Notes: a model not told the origin generated them from the letters alone. A stretch of 64,000 bases of DNA from an uncultured Lachnospiraceae bacterium (GCA_910584685.1 CAJUAO010000003.1:124001-188000), one strand, 5' to 3'; counted from the stretch's first letter, positions 37,328 to 46,053 are shown. Program-made: numbers and translations.

Positions 37328-38470
37328 CTATTTTATCCTGTCTGTTTTTCCCGTAAGCTCTGTAACGTACCCCTCCTCGTCGTCAATACTGTGCTTCACC
37401 TCAATTAAGTAAAATTTATTTGAGGGAGGCTGTCCCATTCCCTCTATCTCTATAAAATTTCCCGGCTTAAGCTCCGGAAGCCCCCTGCATCTGCAATGCA
37501 TAAGCCCAAAGCCGTAGGTTATTCTTTCTATGGCGTTTTCAAGCCTGTAATCGGCGTCCCCCGGACTTTTCACTGATGAATCCACATATATTTTTTTGCT
37601 TCCAGAAATAATCTGCTTTGCCCTGCTGCTTCCTGATATGGTATTATTAAGCTTTCTTTTTGCCGTAATCAATTCTGTATTCCCATAATCTGTTCCTCTT
37701 ACCTGAACATTTTCCACCTGCCCTATTATGTCATATTCAACCGACAGCCTTGACACTCCCCTTGAGGCGTTTAACGACATAAGAGTAACCTCCGGCGTCC
37801 TTGCTTTCCTAAACAGCACCTTTCCGCAGTCTGTAAAAAACTCATAATTAAATCTTTTTGCCGCCCTTACCGTAAATTCATAATCGCTTTCTCCTGTTAC
37901 CTCTATGGTTTTATCGCTTTCCCCGCCCTTTTCCCCGCTGTTTTTATCAGGGGTAGGCGTAAGGCTTAACTGGGTAAAAATTCCGCTGCTTTTCATTTTT
38001 TCATAGACGCCTTTTCTGAAAATTTCACTTACGCTGTCTCCGAAATTTGTTGACGTCATTTGATTTTCATGGCTTCCCGCCATCATTACCCCCTTTATGT
38101 CCATACATAAAATCTCCACATGAGGCATCTCATCCCCTCCGTAAATAAAATTTACCTTTGAAACAAAGCCTGTAAATATGTCGCTGACGGAGTTTCCGTA
38201 GCCTGCCCTGACAACAATTTGGGAGCCCAGGGAAAAGTAATCCTTTAAGCCCTCCCATAAAAATTTCCCGTCTTCTCTGTCAAAGCTGTTATACACGCTA
38301 AAGGAGGCGACGGAGGCCTCATATCCGCAGGTAAGCTCCACAATCACATCCGACGCTATATATCCGCCCTTATTTTTTGAAAAATCTTTTTTATTTGCCG
38401 TAATCTCTGCCACCGGCTCTAAAAAATCATTATATTTTTCCTTAAGAGTATTAAAATCATATGCCGCCAT
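37328..38470 (-). CDS. gpD/VgrG-N-like hub protein
   Basis: 380 residues. It matches the phage late control gene D family: EFTVRAAKRFNYEFFTDCGKVLFRK, LTCGYEASVASFSVYN early, and the closing YLIEVKHSIDDEEGYVTELTGKTDRIK. In Afp/PVC the hub and spike domains are fused (Afp8), whereas here they are two genes, as in P2 phage. Its first 14 bases overlap the end of the tube-adaptor gene. It forms the hub through which the tube connects to the spike. Confidence 0.88.
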   Translation of the reverse strand: MAAYDFNTLKEKYNDFLEPVAEITANKKDFSKNKGGYIASDVIVELTCGYEASVASFSVYNSFDREDGKFLWEGLKDYFSLGSQIVVRAGYGNSVSDIFTGFVSKVNFIYGGDEMPHVEILCMDIKGVMMAGSHENQMTSTNFGDSVSEIFRKGVYEKMKSSGIFTQLSLTPTPDKNSGEKGGESDKTIEVTGESDYEFTVRAAKRFNYEFFTDCGKVLFRKARTPEVTLMSLNASRGVSRLSVEYDIIGQVENVQVRGTDYGNTELITAKRKLNNTISGSSRAKQIISGSKKIYVDSSVKSPGDADYRLENAIERITYGFGLMHCRCRGLPELKPGNFIEIEGMGQPPSNKFYLIEVKHSIDDEEGYVTELTGKTDRIK

Positions 38471-39539
38471 ACTTTTTCCCCGCTAATTTATCAAATACAT
38501 TATCCCAGTACTCATCATCCTCGTCGTCTCTGTTAAGCGAAATATCTACAACCGCCCTCAAGGGCGCCCCCTCCTCTGAAAACATTGTAAACTTAGCCTG
38601 TATGCCTGAAAGCTGTCCCTTAATGCTCATATCGCCCCAGCAAAACTCAAGCTTTGTCAAGGTCTTATCTGTCATCAGGGCGAGCAGACCATTTGTGACG
38701 CATGCCACATCTGTTTCATTCTCCTGAGCGCTGTCAAATATAAGCTGAAAGGAAATCTGGGTATCAGCCTTTTTTTCTTCCTTTTTCAATCTGTCATAAG
38801 CCTCTCCCGTATCTGTGTCAAGGGAAGCTCCCGAGGATATGGAAATACTTGACGGATTATATTCCGCCTCCATTGTATATACGGCGCTTTCATCTAATTT
38901 TACCGACTTATCCGCCCTGTTATATTTAACCTTTGATATTTTTAACAGCGCCTTATTTAAGCCGGGCGTACTGCCTGTCATTTTTCTTCTTTTCATTCCC
39001 CCTGAAAACGCTTTAAAGTACATTTCAAGCCACTGATTATTATTATTAAAATCCTTGCATTTTATAGTAAGGCTTAAGGAGGCTCTTATAGGGGTTCCGC
39101 TTTTTGTAAACATTGTATACTGCCCTGACAACGACGTAAGCTCCCCCTCATAGCATATGGCTCCCCAGCTGAAAATCATGTATCTGAGGTTATTATTTCT
39201 CATCATTGCAATAAATCCGTCTACCTCAGTCTGCACGCTAAGCATACTTTCATCTTGAAGCCCCCCGCCTAAGGCTCCCCTTTCATACTCCTTGGAATTG
39301 TCAAATATCAAGGGAATGGTTACTCTTATGCTGTACTGCTCCGGCTGGTATTCTGCCGTCTTATGGGCTTTGTCTGCGCCTGTCTTATAAAGCTTGTTTT
39401 TCTTTGATTTTTTCATGGGCTCTCCTGCGCTGACTGTTATTTCTGACGGATTATGCTGTACCTTATACTTCCTTGAGGGGGCCTTTGATATATCTGCTTT
39501 CCTTCCGTCTGCTATATATAAAATTGCCGTTTCCTTCAC
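38457..39539 (-). CDS. CIS tube/baseplate adaptor (Afp7-type) with two tandem domain copies
   Basis: 360 residues. Two copies of the contractile-injection-system tube-protein domain lie in tandem. Copy one (~24-160) has YKVQHNPSEITVSAG, IPLIFDNSKEYE, FSWGAICYEGELTSLSGQY and FTKSGTPIRASLSL. Copy two (~225-345) has EAEYNPSSISISSG, FQLIFDSAQ, FCWGDMSIKGQLSGIQAKF and FSEEGAPLRAVVDI. The family usually has one copy, often with LysM, and no LysM is visible here. Start is GTG with AGGAGGAG upstream. It should join tube to spike. Confidence 0.85.
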   Translation of the reverse strand: MKETAILYIADGRKADISKAPSRKYKVQHNPSEITVSAGEPMKKSKKNKLYKTGADKAHKTAEYQPEQYSIRVTIPLIFDNSKEYERGALGGGLQDESMLSVQTEVDGFIAMMRNNNLRYMIFSWGAICYEGELTSLSGQYTMFTKSGTPIRASLSLTIKCKDFNNNNQWLEMYFKAFSGGMKRRKMTGSTPGLNKALLKISKVKYNRADKSVKLDESAVYTMEAEYNPSSISISSGASLDTDTGEAYDRLKKEEKKADTQISFQLIFDSAQENETDVACVTNGLLALMTDKTLTKLEFCWGDMSIKGQLSGIQAKFTMFSEEGAPLRAVVDISLNRDDEDDEYWDNVFDKLAGKKYGGI

Positions 39540-42506
39540 CTAAAATCCTCTCCTCCTTTTTTCTCCCCTAAGCCTTTGCTCTATGTTCTCATATACCTGT
39601 TTGGAAATGCTTTTAACCTGACTCTGCACCCTTGCGTCTATTATTTTATTTATCTCCCGGATTTTTTCCTGCTCATTTAATATATCCTCCAAAGCTTCCG
39701 TTCTGTTTATAATATTTCCCTGTATGCTCCCTATAGTGTCAGGGGAATATATTATTTCCGGGGCTTGTGTTTTGTCAGAAGCCTGCGTTACGTCTATGGT
39801 CTGCGTTTTGTTTATGGCTTGTGTCCTGTCTATGACCTGCGTTTTTTGTGAGGCTTGTGTTTCGTTTATGAACTGCGTTTTGTTTATGGTTTTTGTTGTT
39901 TCTGTGGTTTGCGGTCTGCTTATGGTTTTTGTTGTTTCTATGGTCTGCGGTCTGTCTTTGGCGTGTATACTGTGTATAAATTGTATTTCATCTATGGCTC
40001 GCGTTGCTTCTGGGGCCTGTGTTTCGTTTATTGCCTGCGTTACGTCTATAATTTGTATTCTGTCTGAGGCTTGCATTCTGTTTATTGCTTGTGTTCTATC
40101 TGTGGCTTGCATACTGTGTATAAATTGTACTGCGTCTATGGCCTGCATTTTTTTTATGGTTTGCATACTGTGTATGACGTGCATTTTTTCTATGGCTTGC
40201 ATACTATGTATGGCTTGTATCCCGTCTTTGGCGTGCATGCCGTCTATAGCTTGTGCTGCTTCTGCGGTTTGTGTTCTGTTTATGTTTTGTACTTCTTCAA
40301 TGTTCTGCATTCTGTACAGGGCTTGTGTTTTGTTTTTGGTCTGTATTACGTCTTTAGCGTGCATACTGTATGGGGCACTGTATGATTTATGTATATCTTT
40401 CACGTTCAATATACTTTTTATGGCATACCCGTTTTTTATGACGTTCTCCATGCTCTTTATATTTTCTATAATTTTCATGCTCTGTATGGTTTTACTTATG
40501 CTTTCTGTGTTGCCGGGGCTGTTTAAATACCATAAGCTGCAGAGCTTTTCTGAGCCATATTCATTATTTATATTTTTGAGGCTTTTCAGGCTATTGATTT
40601 TAAAACCATATGCCTCCCCATTGTATACGAGCCTTCCGCCTTTTTTATAAAATATTCTTTCTTTTAATATCCTTTCTTTACCAGAGCCTATATGATTTTG
40701 ATTTAATATGTTTTTTATTCTTAACCTATGATTAAATGACAGCGCTGTTTGTTCATACTTTAAATTATTTTCTGACGAATACTCCCGCACATGTTTTGCA
40801 CGCCCTAATATTTTCCCTTCCATATGGTTTTGCTTTTTTTCTGCATAACTTAATTCTACCCTTACAGGATATAAATGTGCGCTTTCCCCATAAATTAACC
40901 CTTTATATTGCGGATATTCCCATATATTTTTTTTATATCTTAATATATCAGATAGCGAAGGCTTCAATATGTTTTCTGCGCATCCTGATACATTAACTGG
41001 CTGCTGATTACTAATATTTTCTGTATTGCTTAATATATCAGCTAATAAGTATTCCCATATGTTTTTTCCATACCCTGATACGTTAGCGGACTGTTTTCTG
41101 CTTATATTTTCTGTGTTGGTCAATATAGCTGCCGATAAATATTTCCATATGTTCTCTGTACTTCTTAACGTTCCCGCTAGCGGATGCTTCAATATGTTTT
41201 TTGTATTTCTTAATATATTTGCTAACTGATATTCCAATACGTTTTTTACATACCTTAATTCGTTAGCCGACTTGTGCCTGCTTATATTTTCTGTGTTTCT
41301 TAACATATTAAGAAACCGGTATTTCCATATATTTTCTGCATACCCTGATACATTAACTGACTTATTCCTGCTTAGGCTTTCCGCCTTGCTTAATATATCA
41401 ACAGATAAATATTCCCATATGTTCCCTGCATACCTTAATTCATTAGCTGTCGAATGCCTGCTTAGACTTTCCACGCTGCTTAATATATCAGCATATAAAT
41501 ATTCCCATATGTTTCCTGCATACCTTAATTCAATAACTGACTTATTCCTATATATATTTTCTGCACAGCTTAATATATTAGCCGATAAATATTCCCATAT
41601 GCTCTTTGTGAAGCCTGATTCTCCAGATGACAGATACTTACTTATTTGTTCTGCGTTTCTTAATATATTAACTGACGGATATTCCCATATATTTTCTGTA
41701 TATTCTGATACATTAAACGGCATATACTTACTTATATTTTCTGCACGCCCCGATATATTAACCAGCCTATACCTACTTATATTTTCTATAGTCCTTAATA
41801 TATTACCCGCCGTATATTTATGTTCATCTTCCCTACGCCTGTATATATTTTCCGTATACCCTAATCTATTAACAGTCAAAAGCTCCTTTATATTTTCCAT
41901 ATTTCTTAAAACGCTTATTAACCTGCTATTGTTATATATTATAGGGATATGCTTAATCTCCTGCTCTCTTGCCCTTAACAGCGTTTCTGCTGTATTACAT
42001 AATAATTCCTTTTCTCCTGCCCCGGAAATAAAATTACTGTATAAAGTATTATAGACGTCACCTTTTTCATAAGCCCTTAAGCAATATATTTTCCCCGTCC
42101 ATATATTCTTTGTTTTCCTGCCGGACATACTATATAAGCCCATCATCCCCCAAGGCAAAACCGTAAATTGCAGGGACTTATATTTTTCTGCAGAAAAATT
42201 ATAATTATATGTATTTTTTACAAGCCTTTTTAAAATATTTTTATAAATATTATTATTAAAATCAAAAGACTGCCTGAAAATAAGCGTCCTATACCTGTTA
42301 TAGACGAAAGCCTCCTCCTGCCTGTTAATAATAAGATATTTAAGCTCCTCACCTTCCGAAAAAGCCTCCCACAGCTTGTAACGCTTTGTAACGCTCATTA
42401 TGCCGGGCTTACACATTATGATTTTCCTGTCGCTTACAAGCTTAAGAGGCTCTCTTTTTACAATTATTTCCCTGGGCCTCTCATATGCCATAATATTTCT
42501 TTGCAC
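39540..42506 (-). CDS. Large two-array repeat protein at the tape-measure position
   Basis: About 988 residues, no recognised family. Three parts are visible, numbered from an in-frame ATG at 42542. A basic, Tyr/Asn-rich N-terminal region runs to ~216. A 15-residue repeat array covers ~217-553 (consensus like NIWEYLSANILSNTE). A 34-copy hexapeptide array covers 723-926 (consensus AI-D/N-x-T/M-Q). A C-terminal coiled-coil-like tail (ALEDILNEQEKIREI) ends in basic RRRGF. There is no signal peptide. I prefer the GTG at 42506, six bases after GGAGG. Gene order (sheath, tube, assembly proteins, this gene, adaptor, gpD) matches the tape-measure gene of P2-like phages, so a length-determining role is my best inference. 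Confidence 0.7.
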   Translation of the reverse strand: MQRNIMAYERPREIIVKREPLKLVSDRKIIMCKPGIMSVTKRYKLWEAFSEGEELKYLIINRQEEAFVYNRYRTLIFRQSFDFNNNIYKNILKRLVKNTYNYNFSAEKYKSLQFTVLPWGMMGLYSMSGRKTKNIWTGKIYCLRAYEKGDVYNTLYSNFISGAGEKELLCNTAETLLRAREQEIKHIPIIYNNSRLISVLRNMENIKELLTVNRLGYTENIYRRREDEHKYTAGNILRTIENISRYRLVNISGRAENISKYMPFNVSEYTENIWEYPSVNILRNAEQISKYLSSGESGFTKSIWEYLSANILSCAENIYRNKSVIELRYAGNIWEYLYADILSSVESLSRHSTANELRYAGNIWEYLSVDILSKAESLSRNKSVNVSGYAENIWKYRFLNMLRNTENISRHKSANELRYVKNVLEYQLANILRNTKNILKHPLAGTLRSTENIWKYLSAAILTNTENISRKQSANVSGYGKNIWEYLLADILSNTENISNQQPVNVSGCAENILKPSLSDILRYKKNIWEYPQYKGLIYGESAHLYPVRVELSYAEKKQNHMEGKILGRAKHVREYSSENNLKYEQTALSFNHRLRIKNILNQNHIGSGKERILKERIFYKKGGRLVYNGEAYGFKINSLKSLKNINNEYGSEKLCSLWYLNSPGNTESISKTIQSMKIIENIKSMENVIKNGYAIKSILNVKDIHKSYSAPYSMHAKDVIQTKNKTQALYRMQNIEEVQNINRTQTAEAAQAIDGMHAKDGIQAIHSMQAIEKMHVIHSMQTIKKMQAIDAVQFIHSMQATDRTQAINRMQASDRIQIIDVTQAINETQAPEATRAIDEIQFIHSIHAKDRPQTIETTKTISRPQTTETTKTINKTQFINETQASQKTQVIDRTQAINKTQTIDVTQASDKTQAPEIIYSPDTIGSIQGNIINRTEALEDILNEQEKIREINKIIDARVQSQVKSISKQVYENIEQRLRGEKRRRGF
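39765..40376 (-). repeat. 18-bp tandem repeat array (34 hexapeptide units)
   Basis: Thirty-four in-register units of 18 bp encode hexapeptides such as AINKTQ, TIDVTQ, AIHSMQ and FIHSMQ with Q (or H/K/R) at position six. Units are diverged but never out of frame. Such arrays change length readily by recombination. Confidence 0.9.
40929..41783 (-). repeat. 45-bp tandem repeat array (19 exact-length 15-residue units)
   Basis: Nineteen units of exactly 15 codons, each starting N-I or a close variant (NIWEY, NISRH, NILKH). Units alternate in type so that a 90-bp higher-order period is visible in the DNA. Two further units and one 7-residue partial unit extend it upstream to about 41894. Confidence 0.9.
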
Positions 42507-43089
42507 TTGATACCTCCGGCCATTTTCTCTTGTTCCTGTCATACGGTGATGATACTGCCTTTGATATAGTCATAAGAGCGGCTCCCTGCCCGTGAACGGC
42601 GGGAATATCTCCCTTAAAAAGGAGCTGCGGCGGCTCTACGTCTATATTATTTACATTACACTCAAGGGTGTCATATGATATGGTAACGCTTTCCGTAAGA
42701 AATCCGCTCTGCTCGCTTTGAAATTCTCCATAATCCTTTGACGTTACCCTGCAGCCGTTAAATTTATATATTCGGCTTGGCTTTAAAAAGAACTCCTGAT
42801 ATCTTGACACAATAAGAAGAAGCGGCATATTAAATACCCTGTCAGGTATAAATATGTCCTCGTAGGGCGTTCCTACATACCTTTCTACCTGAAAGGTATA
42901 TGGCTTTGACTGCTTCTTTTTTCTCATATGAACCCTGTCGTTTAAGCCGCCCTCCTGAATATATTCATACTCCTGCTCCTGATTTATTCCCTTAACGCTT
43001 TTGCATGGCACGTCATACATGCCCTCAACCTGAAGAAGGAAATTATAATTTGCAAGAGGTCTGAATATGGCGTCGCTTAATGTATGCAT
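42481..43089 (-). CDS. Second tube-like protein (Afp5/gp19-type)
   Basis: 202 residues. DAIFRPLANYNFLLQVEG at the start and VTISYDTLECNV later resemble phage tail-tube (gp19-like) proteins, longer than the main tube by an insertion (KSVKGINQEQEYEY, RKKKQSKPYTFQVERY). eCIS loci usually have a second tube paralogue that starts the tube at the spike. A GGGGAGG ribosome site precedes the ATG. Its 3' end overlaps the start region of the repeat protein. Confidence 0.8.
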   Translation of the reverse strand: MHTLSDAIFRPLANYNFLLQVEGMYDVPCKSVKGINQEQEYEYIQEGGLNDRVHMRKKKQSKPYTFQVERYVGTPYEDIFIPDRVFNMPLLLIVSRYQEFFLKPSRIYKFNGCRVTSKDYGEFQSEQSGFLTESVTISYDTLECNVNNIDVEPPQLLFKGDIPAVHGQGAALMTISKAVSSPYDRNKRKWPEVSSAKKYYGI

Positions 43090-43112
43090 TAGTTATCACC
43101 TCCCCTGCAGAT

Positions 43113-43361
43113 TTAATGCGCCGGCTTCATCTCAAAAATACTTTTCTCTTTTTTCTCCTCTGAGGAACTTACCCTTTCGTTTATGGCTGAAATTTCCTTA
43201 CACCACCGTCTTCTGCTTAAGTGGTCTAAGCCCATAATTTCCTCCATATTCCAATGAAAATAATAAGCTATAAAGGACATTTCCTCATACAGCCTGTCCT
43301 TAGGGTAAAGGCTTATTCCTCCCTTGTAAAATTTACGGGTACCGTAAACCGCTTTCCGCAC
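43113..43361 (-). CDS. DUF6760-type small CIS assembly protein
   Basis: 82 residues by the GTG at 43361. The core YPKDRLYEEMSFIAYYFHWNMEEIMGL, followed by HLSRRRWCKEI, is the small eCIS protein annotated as DUF6760 and found between tube and chaperone genes. Family members normally start just before YPxDRLYEE, here around residue 16. There the DNA offers a good GGGAGG site but no ATG, GTG or TTG, so initiation is either at the upstream GTG, which overlaps the previous gene by 49 bp, or at a non-standard codon. Confidence 0.8.
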   Translation of the reverse strand: MRKAVYGTRKFYKGGISLYPKDRLYEEMSFIAYYFHWNMEEIMGLDHLSRRRWCKEISAINERVSSSEEKKEKSIFEMKPAH

Positions 43362-43675
43362 TCAGGGCAAACCGCCTGTAGCTCCGGCATCTCTATATCA
43401 TTAATCCTCTGATACATATCCTGAAGAAATGATAAATCAGCAGTAAACAAACGCTCCAATATGGCAGGGGCCACCATTTCCACTCCCTCTATTTCAGTAA
43501 TTACCTTAGATAAAAGAACTATGGTTATATAAGCCGGATTGCTCATTACCCTTGGGTCCCTTGCTGCCGAAATCTCGTCTCCCGCCGTGGCAAGACGCAT
43601 TTTGCCGTTTTTATGGATTTCTCCGTTTTTATCAAGATATCCCCTTGGCAATGTAAAGTCGTATACTGTTTCCAT
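43313..43675 (-). CDS. Tail assembly chaperone-like protein with zinc-ribbon motif
   Basis: 120 residues. FTLPRGYLDKNGEIHKNGKMRLATAGDEI and RDPRVMSNPAYITIVLLSKVIT are typical of the small phage tail assembly proteins in eCIS loci. The C-terminus has CPECGKRF, half of a zinc-ribbon. It is probably a helper for tube or tape-measure assembly, as the gpE-like proteins are in phages. The stop lies inside the next gene. AAAGGAG is upstream. Confidence 0.82.
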   Translation of the reverse strand: METVYDFTLPRGYLDKNGEIHKNGKMRLATAGDEISAARDPRVMSNPAYITIVLLSKVITEIEGVEMVAPAILERLFTADLSFLQDMYQRINDIEMPELQAVCPECGKRFTVPVNFTREE

Positions 43676-43710
43676 TTTAAAAATCTCCTTTGTAATTCTT
43701 GTTAAAAATC

Positions 43711-44205
43711 TTAATTAGGTATTATAAGCTCCTCGTACGCCAGCTCCACCGACTCTATTGCCACCTCATTTGCGGTAGAGTTTAAATCCGGCGCATTATA
43801 CTTTGCTACCCACGCGTTTGTCAGCACCCATACTGTTGTTCCGCTTATGCTTGTTACTGCGCTTTGTGGCGCGCCTCCGTTTATGTCTATAAGCTCAATA
43901 GACACATTGCTTCTCGGCATCTCTCCCCTTACCTCGCTGACGCATTCCTGTATCCACGTCTTAAAGGCGTTGTCTGACGTATATCCCATCTTAAGGGTTA
44001 CATTGCCGTGCTTTACCAGCCCCGGAAGCTTTACCGGGGAAAGACTGTGGGAATTTCCCTGTCTGAATTCTATTACGTCAACGGAAGCCTCCACTCCACT
44101 TACCTCATTAAATGCCGCTATTCCGTCTACATTGTCAACAGTTACTAAAAAGTTCATTTTTGTAAGAGGATATGATAAACCTGCCTGATTTTGATATGTT
44201 GCCAT
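43711..44205 (-). CDS. Main inner tube protein (gp19/Afp1-type)
   Basis: 164 residues, the standard tube length. MNFLVTVDNVDGIAAFNEVSGVEASVDVIEFRQG, then PGLVKHGNVTLKMGYT and EVAIESVELAYEELII, are the conserved tail-tube strands. It polymerises into the hexameric tube that carries cargo. It is separated from the sheath gene by 100 nt containing two strong hairpins, and AAAGGAG precedes the ATG. Confidence 0.93.
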   Translation of the reverse strand: MATYQNQAGLSYPLTKMNFLVTVDNVDGIAAFNEVSGVEASVDVIEFRQGNSHSLSPVKLPGLVKHGNVTLKMGYTSDNAFKTWIQECVSEVRGEMPRSNVSIELIDINGGAPQSAVTSISGTTVWVLTNAWVAKYNAPDLNSTANEVAIESVELAYEELIIPN

Positions 44206-44255
44206 TATGCTGCTCCTTTCCTGTTCACATGTTTACTAAAAAACTTATCAGTACA

Positions 44256-44302
44256 CAGGTTTGGCATAAGCCAAACCTGCAAGTATCGGCTACGCCGATA
44301 CT
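44256..44302 (-). other. Two tandem hairpins between sheath and tube genes
   Basis: CAGGTTTGGC-ATAA-GCCAAACCTG (44256-44279) has a perfect 10-bp stem and AGTATCGGC-TAC-GCCGATACT (44282-44302) a perfect 9-bp stem, only 2 nt apart, directly after the sheath stop. No immediate U-run follows either hairpin in the transcript, so partial termination or mRNA end protection is more likely than a full stop. Confidence 0.85.
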
Positions 44303-44305
44303 TTG

Positions 44306-46003
44306 TTAACCGGCTGCCTCCGCCGTAAATTGGGTTACCTTAAATATTACAAATTCCGCAGGCCTTGAAGGCGCTATTCCCACGTTGCATATAAGTCTTC
44401 CTGCCCTTATATCGTCAGGCGTCATGGTTGAGGCTCCTATTTCCACAAAGTAGCTTTCCTCCGGCGTAGAGCCTGCCAGCATTCCCATTCTGTATATGTT
44501 GTCAAGAAAGGACGTGATGGTTATGCTTACCCTTGACCAAAGTGACGCGTCATTTGGCTCAAACACTACCCAGCCTGTACTTCTTTTTATGCTTTCCTCC
44601 ACATAGATAAACAGCCTTCTTACGTTTACGTATCTGAAAGCACCGTTGCTGCTGGCAGTTCTTGCTCCCCATATGCGTATTCCCATTCCGTTTATCTCTC
44701 GTATAAGATTAATTCCCTCCGGGTTAAGCATATCCTGCTCACCTGACGTATAGTTAGTCTTAAGTCCCGTACATGCTATGGTCTCGTTTGCAGGGGCCTT
44801 ATGAACTCCTCTGCCTGCGTCTGTCTTTGCGTACACTCCCGCAACCGAGGCTGACGGAGGTATAAAATCAGGCTTCTTTAACATTCTGTCGTAAACCTTA
44901 AGCCACGGATGATACATTGCGGCATATGTACTGTCAATCATTCCCCGGTATTCCAAAAGCTCCTTAATGTCCGTAAGCTCCTTCGGCATATCAAGTATGG
45001 CAAACCTGTTTCCCATATTTTCACAGTGGGAAACAAGAGAAACCATAACCTCCGGCATTGTAATTCCCGGAACTGCCATTATGCTTACCCTGTCATTTTC
45101 AAGGAAGGACTGTATTCCCGTTCTCCTTCCCGGTCCCTTATCCTCTCCTATAAAGGTGCCTGCATTTAACTTTTCTATGGTGCCGTCAAAGCCTCCCTCA
45201 AGCATAATAGTTCCCTCTGCCATATTCTCTCCGAATATTGCCTCTACAATGTCCCCACACTTATCTACTTCCTCTAAAATTACCGAAATAAGCCTGCTGC
45301 TTTTAAGACGCTCGCCAATATAATTTTCAGATGAGACATTTAAGGTAAGCCCCCTGTACTCCTCTGCAATATCGTCGCATCTTACTGTCATATCAGTTTC
45401 CACAAGATATAATAAGGTTTCAGGGACAAGACTGTCGTCTGTTATATCCTCTGTAAAGGGCTCCTCCATTGTAACAACATTATCAAATATGGCAGCTATC
45501 CTGTTATACTGATTTTTTGCAAAAACCAAGTCTCCTTCCCTAAAGCCCTCTGCCGACTTAACGGTATAGACCTGCTTTTTATCCTCCTGCTGGGACATTA
45601 CCTGCATTTTTTTCTTTTTTACGGATTTAAAGGCTATCTGTATTCTGTTTCCCCACTTTCCTTCATTAGCCGCCTGAAAAATTATAAAGCCTGCTGCATT
45701 TTCCGCTTTTTTTGCGTCCTCGGGAATGACTCTTGACACATAGCAGCGTGTTCCTCCGTTTGCAAAAAACTGCTCCACACAGGAGGGCAGATACCTGTAT
45801 TCTCCGTGGGTAAAGGCTCCAAGAAAACCTCCGAATATTTTTGTAAATTCCGAAAAGCCTGTTATAAGCACAGGCTCCCCTGTTACGGGCCCTCTTTCCG
45901 TAAGCCCCACAAAGCCTGCTGTGCTTGTTCCCGCACCCTCCACTGTCCTTGGTGAATTGTCATATTCCTCAACATATACACCCGGCGATAAATACTCTCT
46001 CAT
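44306..46003 (-). CDS. Contractile sheath protein
   Basis: 565 residues. It starts MREYLSPGVYVEEYDNSPR, the universal N-terminus of eCIS/phage sheath proteins, with TSTAGFVGLTERGPV. The C-terminal core includes NVRRLFIYVEESIKRSTGWVVFEPND, LICNVGIAPSRPAEFVIFKVTQ. Only one sheath gene is seen, whereas Afp/PVC have two or three. The ATG at 46003 follows AAAGGAG. A longer in-frame reading from 46030 has no site. It forms the outer contractile cylinder driving the tube. Confidence 0.97.
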   Translation of the reverse strand: MREYLSPGVYVEEYDNSPRTVEGAGTSTAGFVGLTERGPVTGEPVLITGFSEFTKIFGGFLGAFTHGEYRYLPSCVEQFFANGGTRCYVSRVIPEDAKKAENAAGFIIFQAANEGKWGNRIQIAFKSVKKKKMQVMSQQEDKKQVYTVKSAEGFREGDLVFAKNQYNRIAAIFDNVVTMEEPFTEDITDDSLVPETLLYLVETDMTVRCDDIAEEYRGLTLNVSSENYIGERLKSSRLISVILEEVDKCGDIVEAIFGENMAEGTIMLEGGFDGTIEKLNAGTFIGEDKGPGRRTGIQSFLENDRVSIMAVPGITMPEVMVSLVSHCENMGNRFAILDMPKELTDIKELLEYRGMIDSTYAAMYHPWLKVYDRMLKKPDFIPPSASVAGVYAKTDAGRGVHKAPANETIACTGLKTNYTSGEQDMLNPEGINLIREINGMGIRIWGARTASSNGAFRYVNVRRLFIYVEESIKRSTGWVVFEPNDASLWSRVSITITSFLDNIYRMGMLAGSTPEESYFVEIGASTMTPDDIRAGRLICNVGIAPSRPAEFVIFKVTQFTAEAAG

Positions 46004-46020
46004 TATTTCTCCTTTCCTGC

Positions 46021-46039
46021 CCTGCGGCAATACCGCAGG
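46021..46039 (-). other. Hairpin in the sheath leader
   Basis: CCTGCGG-CAATA-CCGCAGG, a perfect 7-bp stem 18 nt before the sheath start codon and 14 nt after the PAAR-like stop. With the two hairpins after the sheath stop it brackets the sheath cistron. Confidence 0.8.
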
Positions 46040-46053
46040 ATAATTTAATTTAT

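Noticed and set aside
39724..40650. A plus-strand open frame of 308 codons rich in Cys, Val and Met over the repeat protein.
   Set aside because: It is an antisense shadow of the 18-bp repeat array, which stays open in several frames by periodicity. It has no ribosome site and its composition follows the repeat.
39765..41894. Possible CRISPR array, because of regular repeats.
   Set aside because: Repeats are contiguous, in frame and code for protein, with no spacers and no cas genes.
41026..42054. Further plus-strand open frames opposite the 45-bp repeats.
   Set aside because: Same cause as above: periodic antisense of the minus-strand gene, no independent support.
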